Notes: generated from the letters alone by a model not told the origin. Counted from the first letter of the stretch, positions 34,611 through 43,319 are shown. The stretch: 64,000 nucleotides of DNA from Sphingopyxis sp. JAI128 (GCF_014207235.1 NZ_JACHDA010000003.1:310001-374000); one strand, 5' to 3'. Translations and numbers: made by a program.

Positions 34611-34852
34611 TCAACATCATCGGCGCCATATTCTCGGGCCTCATCATCGGTGCGCTTGCGCGCTTCTTCTATCCCGGCGCGGTCGCGATGGGCTGGATCG
34701 CGACGATCCTGCTCGGCATCGGCGGCTCGCTGCTCGCGGGGCTCGTGACGTCGCGCGGGCAGCGCGATTTCAGCCGCGCCGGCTGCCTTGCCTCGGTGAT
34801 CGGCGCGATCGCGCTGATCTTCGTCGGGCGATTGCTCGGCGTGGGCGGTTAG
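34607..34852 (+). CDS. GlsB/YeaQ/YmgE family small membrane protein
   Basis: Protein of 81 residues with three hydrophobic segments. It has the family pattern IIGAIFSGLIIGALARFFYPG, then GWIATILLGIGGSLLAGLV and a C-terminal GAIALIFVGRLLG. The transglycosylase-associated (GlsB) family is stress-related, and its biochemical role is unsettled. It is the last gene of the desaturase-M20 operon. Its stop overlaps the convergent nadB stop by 4 bases. Confidence 0.9.
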   Translation: MINIIGAIFSGLIIGALARFFYPGAVAMGWIATILLGIGGSLLAGLVTSRGQRDFSRAGCLASVIGAIALIFVGRLLGVGG

Positions 34853-36435
34853 GGCACGAGCACCGTATCAACCGCTTGCCCCGACATGTCGGGATAATCG
34901 AGCGTATAGTGCAGCCCGCGGCTCTCCTTGCGGTGCAGCGCGCTCTTCACGATCAGTTCGGCGCACTGGAGCAGGTTGCGCAGCTCGATCAGGTCGGTCG
35001 TCACGCGGAAATGGCCGTAATAGTCGCCGACCTCGTCGGTCAGCATCTTGATCCGGTGCTGTGCGCGTTCGAGACGCTTCGTGGTACGCACGATGCCGAC
35101 ATAATTCCACATGAAGCGGCGGATCTCGGTCCAGTTCTGCTTGATCACGACCTCTTCGTCCGAATCGGTGACGCGGCTTTCATCCCACGGGCGGATCGGC
35201 GGCGGCGCGTCGAGTTCGTTCCAGCGCGCGATGATATGCTTCGCCGCCGCCTCGCCGAACACGAAACATTCGAGCAGCGAATTGGACGCGAGGCGATTCG
35301 CGCCGTGCAGCCCGCTCTCGGTACATTCGCCCGCCGCGTAAAGCCCGGGCAGATCGGTGCGCCCGTCGAGGTCGATCAAAATCCCGCCACACGTATAATG
35401 CTGCGCGGGCACCACCGGGATTGGCCGCTTGGTCATGTCGATGCCGAGCGTCAGCAGCTTCTCGTATATGTTCGGGAAATGCCCGGCGACGAAATCGGGG
35501 TCCTGATGGCTGATGTCGAGGTGGACATAGTCGAGGCCGTAGCGCTTGATCTGGTCGTCGTTCGCGCGCGCGACGACGTCGCGCGGAGCGAGTTCGGCGC
35601 GCGCGTCATAGTCGGGCATATAGCGATGCCCGGTGACGGGATGCTTCAATATGCCGCCCTCGCCGCGCACCGCCTCGGTGATCAGGAAATTCTTGACGTC
35701 GAGATTGTAGAGACAGGTCGGATGGAACTGCATCATCTCCATATTCGAGACCCGGCAACCAGCGCGCCACGCCATCGCGATCCCATCGCCCGTCGCACCC
35801 CTTGGCGCCGTGGAAAACTGGTACACGCGCCCCGCCCCGCCGCTCGCGAGGATCGTCGCGCGGCCAACATGCGCGCGGACCTTGCCGCTCTTCTCGTCAA
35901 GCGCATAGACGCCCCAGACCCGGCCCGAGCCCGAATAGCGCTCTTCGTGGCGGCCGGTGATCAAGTCGATGCACGCCTGTCCGGGCAGCAAGGTGATGCT
36001 CGGATGCGCTTCGGCAGTCTTGAGCAAGGCCGCCTGCACCGCCCAGCCGGTCGCGTCGTCGACATGGACGATGCGGCGGTGCGAATGCCCGCCTTCGCGC
36101 GTCAGGTGCAGCGCCTCGGCTTCCTTGTTGAACGGCACGCCCATCTCGATCAACCGCTCGATTGACGCCGGGGCGTTTTCGACGACGAACTCGACAGTCT
36201 CGCGCCGGTTCAAACCGCCGCCAGCGATCATCGTGTCCTCGATATGGTTTTCGAAGGTGTCGCCCGCGTCGAGCACTGCCGCGATCCCGCCCTGCGCCCA
36301 AGCGGTCGATCCGCCGGTTAGGTCGCCTTTTGCCAGCACGAGCACTTTGCAATGATCGGCGAGCGCGATCGCAGCGGTGAGCCCTGCGGCGCCCGAGCCG
36401 ACGATGATGACATCGTGGGCGACAGACTCAGCCAT
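34849..36435 (-). CDS. nadB: L-aspartate oxidase
   Basis: FAD enzyme of 528 residues that oxidises L-aspartate to iminoaspartate, the first step of de novo NAD synthesis. The FAD strand is VIIVGSGAAGLTAAIAL. GGSTAWAQGGIAAVL and GGHSHRRIVHVDDATG mark the active-site region, FHPTCLYN and the flavin-contacting ECTESGLHGANRLASNSLLEC follow, and the C-terminal helical domain (EIRRFMWNYVGIVRTTKRL) is as in the family. nadA and nadC are not adjacent. The 5' end overlaps the ABC ATPase stop by 8 bases, so the two are co-transcribed. Confidence 0.96.
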   Translation of the reverse strand: MAESVAHDVIIVGSGAAGLTAAIALADHCKVLVLAKGDLTGGSTAWAQGGIAAVLDAGDTFENHIEDTMIAGGGLNRRETVEFVVENAPASIERLIEMGVPFNKEAEALHLTREGGHSHRRIVHVDDATGWAVQAALLKTAEAHPSITLLPGQACIDLITGRHEERYSGSGRVWGVYALDEKSGKVRAHVGRATILASGGAGRVYQFSTAPRGATGDGIAMAWRAGCRVSNMEMMQFHPTCLYNLDVKNFLITEAVRGEGGILKHPVTGHRYMPDYDARAELAPRDVVARANDDQIKRYGLDYVHLDISHQDPDFVAGHFPNIYEKLLTLGIDMTKRPIPVVPAQHYTCGGILIDLDGRTDLPGLYAAGECTESGLHGANRLASNSLLECFVFGEAAAKHIIARWNELDAPPPIRPWDESRVTDSDEEVVIKQNWTEIRRFMWNYVGIVRTTKRLERAQHRIKMLTDEVGDYYGHFRVTTDLIELRNLLQCAELIVKSALHRKESRGLHYTLDYPDMSGQAVDTVLVP

Positions 36436-37351
36436 TCGCCGCCCGCGTCAAGTTCAGGAACACATCCTCCAGATCGGCCTCGCGCGTCGAGACATCGACG
36501 ATGCCGTGTCCCATGGCATTGACCGCGGCAAGCACCTCGCCCGCGTTCGCGCGATCCTTGTTGTAGCTGATCGCCAATCCGCGCTCGCCCTCGCGCTCGA
36601 CCTTGTCAAAGGCGGGATGCGTCGGCAGCACCGTGACATCGGCGTCGAGCGTCACCACAACGACCTTCTCGCGTGCCATATCGACCAACTCGCGCGTCGG
36701 CTTGTTCGCGATCAGCTTGCCATGATTGATGATTGCAATCCGGTCGCAGAGCTCCTCTGCCTCCTCCAGATAATGCGTCGTCAGCACCACCGTGACGCCG
36801 CGGTCGTTCAAGGACTGCACATATTCCCATAGCTGCTGGCGCAGTTCGATATCGACACCTGCCGTCGGCTCGTCGAGCACGATGATCGGCGGCGAATGGA
36901 CCATCGCCTTGGCGACGAGCAACCGCCGCTTCATGCCCCCGGACAGGGTACGCGCATAGGCATCGCGCTTGTCGGTGAGGTGGACCGCCGCGAGCAGATC
37001 GTCCGAAATGCGCTTGGCCTTCGGCACGCCATAGAGCCCTGCCTGGTTCTCCAGCGTCTCGAACGGCGTGAAAAAGGGATCGAAGACGATTTCCTGCGGT
37101 ACGATGCCGATCGAATATTTGGCGTTGCGCGGGTCGGCGTCGATGTCGAAGCCCCAGATGTTCGCCGATCCGCTCGTCTTGTTGACGAGGCCGGCGAGGA
37201 TGTTGATCAGCGTCGACTTGCCGGCGCCGTTTGGCCCGAGCAGCCCGAAAATCTGGCCGCGCGGGACGTCGAAACTGACATTGTCGAGCGCCTGCTTGCC
37301 CCCCGAATAGATTTTGGAAACGGCGTCGATGCGGATGGCGGCTTCACTCAT
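36428..37351 (-). CDS. ABC transporter ATP-binding protein
   Basis: ATPase of 307 residues in the CcmA/NodI-like export group. Walker A is GLLGPNGAGKST, the Q loop lies in GIVPQEIVFDPF, the signature is LSGGMKRRLLVAK, Walker B is PIIVLDEPTAGVD, and the H loop is in LTTHYLEEAEEL. A C-terminal extension (about 225-307) ends AVNAMGHGIVDVSTREADLEDVFL, common in drug or lipid exporters. No permease gene is adjacent; upstream lies the divergent DUF4402 gene, so the membrane partner is elsewhere. The second Met (37351) is preferred over 37363. Confidence 0.93.
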   Translation of the reverse strand: MSEAAIRIDAVSKIYSGGKQALDNVSFDVPRGQIFGLLGPNGAGKSTLINILAGLVNKTSGSANIWGFDIDADPRNAKYSIGIVPQEIVFDPFFTPFETLENQAGLYGVPKAKRISDDLLAAVHLTDKRDAYARTLSGGMKRRLLVAKAMVHSPPIIVLDEPTAGVDIELRQQLWEYVQSLNDRGVTVVLTTHYLEEAEELCDRIAIINHGKLIANKPTRELVDMAREKVVVVTLDADVTVLPTHPAFDKVEREGERGLAISYNKDRANAGEVLAAVNAMGHGIVDVSTREADLEDVFLNLTRAANG

Positions 37352-37453
37352 GGCCGCCTCCATAGCCGCGCGTCGCCGCCCGCGAAAGCCCGCTAATTTT
37401 TCGTCAACGCGACATTAACGCTAAATTGGAAACTCGCCGCTAGACCGAAATGC

Positions 37454-38020
37454 GTGAGGACCAGCCACATCTCTTGCCCGCTGCCCGTGCAGCGCGGCCT
37501 AACCGCCTTTGCGCTCCTGATCGCTCCCGTCGCCGCTTCGCCGGCGCTGGCGCTGGCGCAGGGCAATGCGCAGAGCGAGGCCGAAGCCATCGTGCTTCGC
37601 CCGCTTTCCTTCTTCAAGGTCAACGATCTCGATTTCGGCGACATCATCCCGTCGAATACCGCGGGAACGGTCACGATCGGCCCCGACGGATCGCGCAGTC
37701 GCACCGGCGGCGTCACGCTCGCCGGGGGCGGCGGCGAGCCCGCGCGCTTCGCCGGGCTCGGTAGTTTCAACCGCCAAGTCAATATTTCGCTGGGATCGAA
37801 CAGTATCTGGCTGACCGGTCCCGGTACGCGAATGCGCGCGCGCACTTTCGAAATCGGCAGCACGCCGACTGCGATCCTGTCGACCTCGCCGACCCGCTTC
37901 CGCATTACCTCGTCGCTCGGCAACTATAATTTCCCGGTCGGCGCAACGCTGGAAGTCGGAGCCAACCAGGCACCGGGCGATTACAGCGGCACTTTCACGA
38001 TCACGCTCAATTATCTTTAG
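37454..38020 (+). CDS. Exported DUF4402 protein, copy 1
   Basis: Protein of 188 residues with a signal peptide ending ALALAQ. The mature part has the DUF4402 pattern: FFKVNDLDFGDIIPSNTAGTVTI near its start, RFAGLGSFNRQVNISL, and the C-terminal GANQAPGDYSGTFTITLNYL. It is predicted as a beta-sandwich secreted or surface protein; the function of the family is unknown, although it resembles pilus-like or spore-coat-like beta domains. The start is GTG 37454. A close relative lies 0.45 kb downstream, and both share the last 12 or so residues. Confidence 0.85.
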   Translation: MRTSHISCPLPVQRGLTAFALLIAPVAASPALALAQGNAQSEAEAIVLRPLSFFKVNDLDFGDIIPSNTAGTVTIGPDGSRSRTGGVTLAGGGGEPARFAGLGSFNRQVNISLGSNSIWLTGPGTRMRARTFEIGSTPTAILSTSPTRFRITSSLGNYNFPVGATLEVGANQAPGDYSGTFTITLNYL

Positions 38021-38038
38021 GCCTTCCTGTGGGGGGAA

Positions 38039-38090
38039 GACGGCACCGGGGGACCACTTGCGCTAATATGGCGCTTGCACCGGTGCCGTC
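38039..38090 (+). terminator. Long stem-loop after DUF4402 copy 1
   Basis: GACGGCACCGG (38039-38049) and CCGGTGCCGTC (38080-38090) are perfectly complementary and enclose a 30-base loop with its own GCGC pairing. No T-tract follows. It may be an attenuator or terminator between the DUF4402 gene and the zinc-finger gene. Confidence 0.5.
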
Positions 38091-38156
38091 ACGGCCCTGC
38101 CGTCTTCGCGCAGATCCGATTGCCGAGCGTTTCCGGCCTTGCTATGGGCGCGGTCG

Positions 38157-38354
38157 ATGACCCAGCCCGCACCCGAAACCATCCGCACGCCCAAGACCCG
38201 CATTGCCTGCGACGGCACCGGCGACGGACTTGCGAACGCCGCCCTCGGCCATCCGCGCGTGTGGCTGGAAATCGACACCGACGAAGGCTTCGTCGATTGC
38301 GGATATTGCGACCGGCGCTTCGTCCTCATCGGCGGGATCGCCGATAAAGTTTGA
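38157..38354 (+). CDS. Small zinc-finger (zf-CHCC/NDUFS6-like) protein
   Basis: Protein of 65 residues. The core is IACDGTGDGLANAALGHPRVWLEI followed by VDCGYCDRRFVL, with Cys, His and two closely spaced Cys as in the zf-CHCC family related to the NDUFS6 subunit of complex I. Such small proteins occur widely in alphaproteobacteria and probably bind zinc; some act as respiratory assembly or accessory factors. ATG 38157 is preferred over an upstream in-frame Met at 38139. Confidence 0.88.
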   Translation: MTQPAPETIRTPKTRIACDGTGDGLANAALGHPRVWLEIDTDEGFVDCGYCDRRFVLIGGIADKV

Positions 38355-38474
38355 ACGCCGGGATCGCCGATCCGGGCTAAGGTTCGGACCGGAAGTAAAC
38401 AGCCCCTTTACCAAGCTTCTGCATCAACAACTCATGTCCCTCTGGCATAAATGTGCCAGACAGGAGCGGAATCA

Positions 38475-39029
38475 GTGGGGATACAAGGGACCAGAAACTG
38501 CCGAGACGTGCTGCACGTCCTGACTATTGCTGCGGCAGCGGCCAGCGCCACATGGTGCGGCGTGGCGCATGCCGCCGACAGGAACGGCATCGTCAATGCG
38601 GCCGTCGTGCGCCCCAACACGCTTATCAAGACCGAGGATCTCGATTTTGGTACGCTCCTCAGCGGACCAGGCGGCGGCACGGTGACGATCAACCCCCTCA
38701 CCAACGCCCGCAGCGCGACGGGCGGGACGACGCTCGTCGGCAACAACGGCCGCCGCGCGGTGTTCCAAGGCACGGGCGGCGTCCTGCTGATCCTCATTTC
38801 TGGCAGCACATCGGTCACGCTGACGCGCGCCGGCGGCGGAGCGCCCCCGATGACCGCCAGCCTTGTCCGCGCCGCCAGCACCAGCGGCGGCGGCATCGCG
38901 CTGCTTGGATCGACCCTGCTGCCCAGCGGGGTGCAGACCTATTATATCGGCGGCACGATGACCGTTCCGGCGAACCAGCCCCCGGGCGACTATAGCGGCA
39001 CCTTCACGCTGACCGTCAATTATCTCTGA
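38475..39029 (+). CDS. Exported DUF4402 protein, copy 2
   Basis: Protein of 184 residues with a signal peptide (hydrophobic core VLTIAAAAASATWCGVA, cleavage after AHA). The mature part repeats the family plan: LIKTEDLDFGTLLSGPGGGTVTI, a central variable part, and the C-terminal PANQPPGDYSGTFTLTVNYL. GTG 38475 is chosen because AGGAG lies 8 bases before it; the in-frame ATG 38451 lacks this. It is a paralogue of the gene at 37454 and shares its ends but not its middle, which suggests divergence of the exposed face. Confidence 0.84.
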   Translation: MGIQGTRNCRDVLHVLTIAAAAASATWCGVAHAADRNGIVNAAVVRPNTLIKTEDLDFGTLLSGPGGGTVTINPLTNARSATGGTTLVGNNGRRAVFQGTGGVLLILISGSTSVTLTRAGGGAPPMTASLVRAASTSGGGIALLGSTLLPSGVQTYYIGGTMTVPANQPPGDYSGTFTLTVNYL

Positions 39030-39068
39030 GCGCTGGCGCCGCGGCACGGGCGCCCCTATATCGGCTCC

Positions 39069-40511
39069 ATGACAAGCCCGACCGATCCCCGCCGCTTTCT
39101 CTACCGGGCCGACGCGCTCGACCCCGATCTGGCGCAGAAGCTCGCACGCGAAGCGCTCGCGAAGGCCGACGACGGTGAGCTTTACCTGCAATATCGCGCG
39201 ACCGAGAGCTTCGGCTTTGATGACGGGCGCCTCAAAACCGCCGACTATTCGACCGACGCCGGTTTCGGCCTGCGCGCCGTGTCGGGCGAGATGACGGGCT
39301 TTGCCCATGCAAGCGACGTCAGTGCGGGCGCGATCCGCCGCGCCGCCGAGACGCTTGCGCTGCTCGACCCCGCCAAACAGGCGCCCGCCGGCCCGCCGCC
39401 TCGCACCAACCGCCACCTTTACGAAGAGGCGAATCCGCTCGACCTCATCCCCTTCGCGAAGAAGGTCGCGCTCTGTCAGGAAATCGACGCCGCCGCGCGC
39501 GCGCGCGATCCGCGCGTCGTGCAGGTCTCGGTCGCGCTCGCGGGGAGCTGGTCGGTGGTCGAGATCGTGCGCGCCGACGGCTTCCTCGCGACCGACATCC
39601 GCCCGCTCGTCCGCCTCAACGTCTCGATCGTCGTCGAGGAGAATGGCCGCCGCGAAACCGGCTATTTCGGCCTCGGCGGGCGCTACATGTACGATCATCT
39701 CTTCGAACCTGCACATTGGAACCGCGCGATCGACGAGGCGCTGAGCCAGGCGCTCGTCAATCTGCGCGCGGTCGACGCGCCCGCGGGCGAGTTCACCGTG
39801 CTGCTGGGCCCCGGCTGGCCTGGCGTGCTGCTGCACGAAGCGGTAGGGCACGGGCTAGAGGGCGATTTCAACCGCAAAGGCACCAGCGCTTTCTCAGGCC
39901 GGATCGGCGAGCGCGTCGCCGCACCGGGAGTGACGGTGGTCGACGACGGCGCGATGGAAAGCCCGGTTGGCGGCGGCCGTCGCGGCTCGCTCAGCATCGA
40001 CGACGAAGGCACGCCGACGGGCGAGACCGTGCTGATCGAGGACGGCATTCTCAAAGGCTATATGCAGGACCGGCTCAACGCGCGACTGATGGGGGTCGAA
40101 CCCACCGGCAACGGGCGGCGAGAAAGTTTTGCGCACGCGCCGATGCCGCGGATGACCAACACCTTCATGAAGGGAGGCAACGACGATCCCGCCGAGCTTC
40201 TGTCGCGCGTCAAGAACGGCATTTTCGCCAAAAGCTTCGGCGGCGGACAGGTCGACATCGTGTCGGGGAAGTTCGTCTTTTCCTGTACCGAGGCATACAA
40301 GATCGAGAATGGCAAATTGGGCGACTCGATCAAGGGCGCGACACTGATCGGCGACGGACCCAGCGTGCTCACAAAGGTCGCCGGCATCGGCAACGACATG
40401 GCGATCGACGAAGGCATCGGCATCTGCGGGAAGGGCGGGCAGAGCGTCCCTGCGGGCGTCGGCCAGCCGACGCTGCTGGTCAGTGGGCTGACCGTCGGCG
40501 GGACGGCCTGA
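39069..40511 (+). CDS. tldD: Metalloprotease TldD
   Basis: Protein of 480 residues. The zinc motif is LLHEAVGHGLEGD (HExxxH), with GFDDGRLKTADYSTDAGFGLRAV in the N-domain and GKFVFSCTEAYKIENGK and GIGNDMAIDEGIGICGKGGQSVPAGVG toward the C-terminus, as in TldD. TldD works with TldE/PmbA as a heterodimeric cytoplasmic protease that degrades unfolded peptides and matures microcin-like or CcdA-type substrates. The TldE partner is not in the window. ATG 39069 starts just upstream of the usual N-terminal helix. Confidence 0.95.
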   Translation: MTSPTDPRRFLYRADALDPDLAQKLAREALAKADDGELYLQYRATESFGFDDGRLKTADYSTDAGFGLRAVSGEMTGFAHASDVSAGAIRRAAETLALLDPAKQAPAGPPPRTNRHLYEEANPLDLIPFAKKVALCQEIDAAARARDPRVVQVSVALAGSWSVVEIVRADGFLATDIRPLVRLNVSIVVEENGRRETGYFGLGGRYMYDHLFEPAHWNRAIDEALSQALVNLRAVDAPAGEFTVLLGPGWPGVLLHEAVGHGLEGDFNRKGTSAFSGRIGERVAAPGVTVVDDGAMESPVGGGRRGSLSIDDEGTPTGETVLIEDGILKGYMQDRLNARLMGVEPTGNGRRESFAHAPMPRMTNTFMKGGNDDPAELLSRVKNGIFAKSFGGGQVDIVSGKFVFSCTEAYKIENGKLGDSIKGATLIGDGPSVLTKVAGIGNDMAIDEGIGICGKGGQSVPAGVGQPTLLVSGLTVGGTA

Positions 40512-40574
40512 TCCGAGGAGTGACTGGCCCGCCGCCGCCGCTTTCTACTACCGACGTTCGACGTTATCGACGAC

Positions 40575-40868
40575 ATGTTTCAGAGCCGGAAGGCATGGAA
40601 CGATTTGGCGAACAGACCGGGGAATTGGTTTGAACTCGTCAAGATCGTACGCTCGGTCTTCCAGGCATCGATCGATGAGGCGCATCACCTGATCCTGTCC
40701 CACGACGGGTTCCGGCGACTGACCCAAGCGGCGATAGACGCCAATCCCGATTGCGCTGCTTATGCGCGCAAAGGCATCGCGCGCGGTTCGCGAAGCGGAC
40801 TTGCCGAACTTCAAGACGATCGCCCTGTGATCGCCCTCACTTGGCGTCCCCCTGCTTCGCGCATATAG
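40575..40868 (+). CDS. Possible small protein, strand uncertain
   Basis: A 97-codon frame on the plus strand (MFQSRKAWNDLANRP; LVKIVRSVFQASIDEAHHLIL) has fair GC3 but no clear ribosome site or known family. A minus-strand frame (40548-40973) reads over the same bases and also looks partly protein-like, with poorer third-position bias. The stretch 40512-40935 is less GC-rich than its surroundings. I cannot decide between a small unknown gene, a remnant and non-coding DNA. Confidence 0.3.
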   Translation: MFQSRKAWNDLANRPGNWFELVKIVRSVFQASIDEAHHLILSHDGFRRLTQAAIDANPDCAAYARKGIARGSRSGLAELQDDRPVIALTWRPPASRI

Positions 40869-40935
40869 GATAGCCAAATAGAAAGAAGATTCGGTCGCAT
40901 CATCCGTGGGGCACCCCCACAACAGGGAGGTTTGC

Positions 40936-42168
40936 ATGCGTTCGAGTCTGCGTTTCGTTTCCGTCGCCGCCATCGCCGCGATGCTCGCCGCCGTTCCGGG
41001 CTCGGCTCAAAAAACCACCGGGCCCAAGGAACGCTATGAAATGGACGTCGCCACCGCGTCGGGCTTTGCTGCGATGACCGCGGGCGGGCGCAAGCCCGGT
41101 GTCGGCGGGATGATGGGAATGATGTTCGGCGGCGGCCCCGACAACCAGGTGGCGCGCACGATCGAACTCCGCCTCGGGGCGAACCAGCCGCCAACCAAGC
41201 CGCCCGTGCGCGCCGACCATTTTTTCCAGCCGCAGGCGAAGCTCGGTGCGTCGCTGCCGCTCTGGGGTCCCGAGCCGGGGAAGCCCGCCCCGCGCGACGA
41301 TGGCAACGAAATGCCCGACAATTTCGAACGCCCGAAGGGCCGCCTGCTGCTCTATTGGGGCTGCGGCGCCAAGGCCGGACCGGGGCAGCCCGTTGTGATC
41401 GATTTTGCAAAAGTCGCGGCGGGGCAGGTTCCGCCGAACCTCTTCACCTCGACCGTCCCACGCATCCGCGAGGTAATGGCGTCGAACAGCGCCTCCTACG
41501 CCGGATGGCCGAACGGCAAATCGTCGAAGGCGGTGCCGAAGGACAGCTCGCTCATCGGCGCGCACCGCATCGCCGGTAATGTCGGGCCCGAGATCAATTT
41601 CACGCTGGCGCAGGATTATATGCCCGCGCTGAATGCATCGACCGCGATGCAGGGCGACGGGTCGGTAATGATTCGCTGGAACGCGCTTCAGCCAGCGACC
41701 GGCTATGTTGCCTGGGCCTTCGGCGGGATGGACCGCGGCGGCGGGAACAGCGACATGATATGGTGGACAAGCAGCGCGTCGCAGCAGTTCGGCGGCGGCC
41801 TCTGGGACTGGCTGCCGCCCGCGACTGTCGGCAGGCTCGTAACGCAAAAGATCGTCATGCCGCCCGCGCAGACGAGCTGCCAGATTCCGGCGGAGGTCAA
41901 GAAAGCGTCGGGCGAAATGATGTTCGGAAATTTGAACGCCTTTGGGCCCGAGGCGAATTTTTCCTATCCGCCCAAACCGGCGGGCAATGCGGCGTGGAAC
42001 ATCGACTGGACCGCCAAGGTCCGCTTCCGGTCGCACACGATGCTAATGATCGGCGCAGATTTCGGCGGCATGGGCGCGCCGAGCGACAACAATCCCACCG
42101 AGCCAGCGAAAAAGAAAAAGAAGTGCAAGGGGCCGCTCGGCATACCACTCCCCGACGGGGCGTGCTGA
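40936..42168 (+). CDS. Exported protein of unknown function
   Basis: Protein of 410 residues with a signal peptide (MRSSLRFVSVAAIAAMLAAV, cleavage near GSAQ). The mature part is Gly/Pro/Trp-rich: a GMMGMMFGGGPDNQ stretch, RLLLYWGCGAKAGPGQP, IRWNALQPATGYVAWAFGG, GGLWDWLPPATV, and a C-terminal KKKKKCKGPLGIPLPDGAC. The middle recalls fibronectin-like or jelly-roll beta proteins, but no named domain was recognised. GGGAGG lies 5 bases upstream of ATG 40936. It is likely periplasmic or surface-exposed. Confidence 0.82.
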   Translation: MRSSLRFVSVAAIAAMLAAVPGSAQKTTGPKERYEMDVATASGFAAMTAGGRKPGVGGMMGMMFGGGPDNQVARTIELRLGANQPPTKPPVRADHFFQPQAKLGASLPLWGPEPGKPAPRDDGNEMPDNFERPKGRLLLYWGCGAKAGPGQPVVIDFAKVAAGQVPPNLFTSTVPRIREVMASNSASYAGWPNGKSSKAVPKDSSLIGAHRIAGNVGPEINFTLAQDYMPALNASTAMQGDGSVMIRWNALQPATGYVAWAFGGMDRGGGNSDMIWWTSSASQQFGGGLWDWLPPATVGRLVTQKIVMPPAQTSCQIPAEVKKASGEMMFGNLNAFGPEANFSYPPKPAGNAAWNIDWTAKVRFRSHTMLMIGADFGGMGAPSDNNPTEPAKKKKKCKGPLGIPLPDGAC

Positions 42169-42249
42169 ACGCAAGGCGAGTCAGCCGCTGTTCACCCGCC
42201 CGCGCCTATAAGAGGCATGGGTAGGGTATTATGAAGACAGGAGTTAACC

Positions 42250-42651
42250 ATGCGTCATCTGATACCGGCGCTCATCGCAGCGGCCGCCGTCGCGGCCGCT
42301 CCCGCCGCCATCGCGCGCGAAAAGCTCGAACCCGAAGCTCAGCTAGCCAAGCTGCTCGAAGGCCGCGTCGCGGGCGAACCTCAAAAATGCATTTCGCTTT
42401 CGAGCATCAACAGCTCGCAGATCATCGACAAGACAGCGATCGTTTACAAGATCGGCAGCACCTATTGGGTCAACCGGCCCCAAGGCGGCGCCCAATCGCT
42501 CGACGATGACGATATCCTCGTCACCAAGACGATCGGCAGCGAGTTGTGCAGTATCGACACGGTCGAATTGCGCGATCGGTCGAGCCGGATGTACAACGGC
42601 TTCGTCTCGCTCGGCGAGTTCGTCCCTTATCGTCGCGCGAAGGCGGAATGA
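42250..42651 (+). CDS. Small exported protein, DUF6491-like
   Basis: Protein of 133 residues with a signal peptide (MRHLIPALIAAAAVAAAPAA, then IAREK). The mature part has CISLSSINSSQIIDKTAIVY, GSTYWVNRP, ELCSIDTVELRD and a C-terminal FVSLGEFVPYRR. Two Cys about 60 residues apart could form a disulphide. The pattern Cys-Ile, a DxTIVY-like strand, tYwVN, LC-x-D and F-VPY fits small periplasmic DUF6491-type proteins as I remember them; no function is known. AGGAGTTAACC precedes ATG 42250. Confidence 0.8.
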   Translation: MRHLIPALIAAAAVAAAPAAIAREKLEPEAQLAKLLEGRVAGEPQKCISLSSINSSQIIDKTAIVYKIGSTYWVNRPQGGAQSLDDDDILVTKTIGSELCSIDTVELRDRSSRMYNGFVSLGEFVPYRRAKAE

Positions 42652-42675
42652 ACGCACAGTTCCGAATCCTATATT

Positions 42676-42703
42676 CATCATCCCGGCGAAGGCCGGGATG
42701 ATG
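42676..42703. repeat. REP-like hairpin carrying the start of the next gene
   Basis: CATCATCCCGGC and its perfect complement GCCGGGATGATG flank the loop GAAG. The right arm contains the ATG codons (42698 and 42701) of the DUF924 gene. Confidence 0.8.
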
Positions 42704-43291
42704 CGGTCAGGACGCCGCCATCTTGGCCGAAGAAGCGATCCCCCACCTCCCGCCAACTGGCCCCGGCAGCTGCTCGCCTTCTGGTTCGACGACCATGGCA
42801 TGGACGACTGGTACGGCGGCGGGCCGGACTTCGATGCCGAGGTCCGCGATTTAGCTGAAGGCTGGCACGAGGTCCTCCGCTCGCAACCTTCCGAGACCTT
42901 TCTGACCGATCCCGACACCGCGCTCGCAGCGACCATCCTGTTCGACCAAGTGCCGCGCAACATCTATCGCGGCCACGCCGACGCCTTCGCCACCGACAGC
43001 CTCGCTCGGGCGATCGCGCATGGCATCGTGGCGCGTGGGTGGCACAAGGCGTGGCCCGACGAGCGCCGCCAGTTCGCCTGCCTGCCCTTCCAACACAGCG
43101 AGGACATCGGCGACCAGCGCGAATCGCTGCGCCTGTTCGGCCAGTTCGGCGATCCGATTTTCCAGGATTATGCCAAAAAGCATTTCGACATCGTCGATCG
43201 CTTCGGCCGCTTCCCGCACCGCAACGACGCGCTCGGCCGGGCGACGCGCCCCGAGGAGGAAGCCGCGATAGAAGAGGGCAAGAATTGGTGA
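42701..43291 (+). CDS. DUF924 family protein
   Basis: Protein of 196 residues. Marks of the family are LLAFWFDDHGMDDWYGGGPDFD near the start, LILFDQ-type AATILFDQVPRNIYRGHADAF, and LPFQHSEDIGDQRESLRLF with GRFPHRNDALGR. The fold is TPR-like helical; no activity is established. The only ATGs in frame (42698, 42701) sit inside the REP-like repeat, giving the protein a short extra N-terminus (MRSGRRHLGRR). The gene may have acquired its current start from the repeat. Confidence 0.88.
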   Translation: MRSGRRHLGRRSDPPPPANWPRQLLAFWFDDHGMDDWYGGGPDFDAEVRDLAEGWHEVLRSQPSETFLTDPDTALAATILFDQVPRNIYRGHADAFATDSLARAIAHGIVARGWHKAWPDERRQFACLPFQHSEDIGDQRESLRLFGQFGDPIFQDYAKKHFDIVDRFGRFPHRNDALGRATRPEEEAAIEEGKNW

Positions 43292-43319
43292 TAGGGCGGG
43301 CGCGAAGCGGAGAACATCC

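Noticed and set aside
34564..36165. Long plus-strand frame over nadB
   Set aside because: It is the antisense of nadB, which is complete with FAD and active-site motifs.
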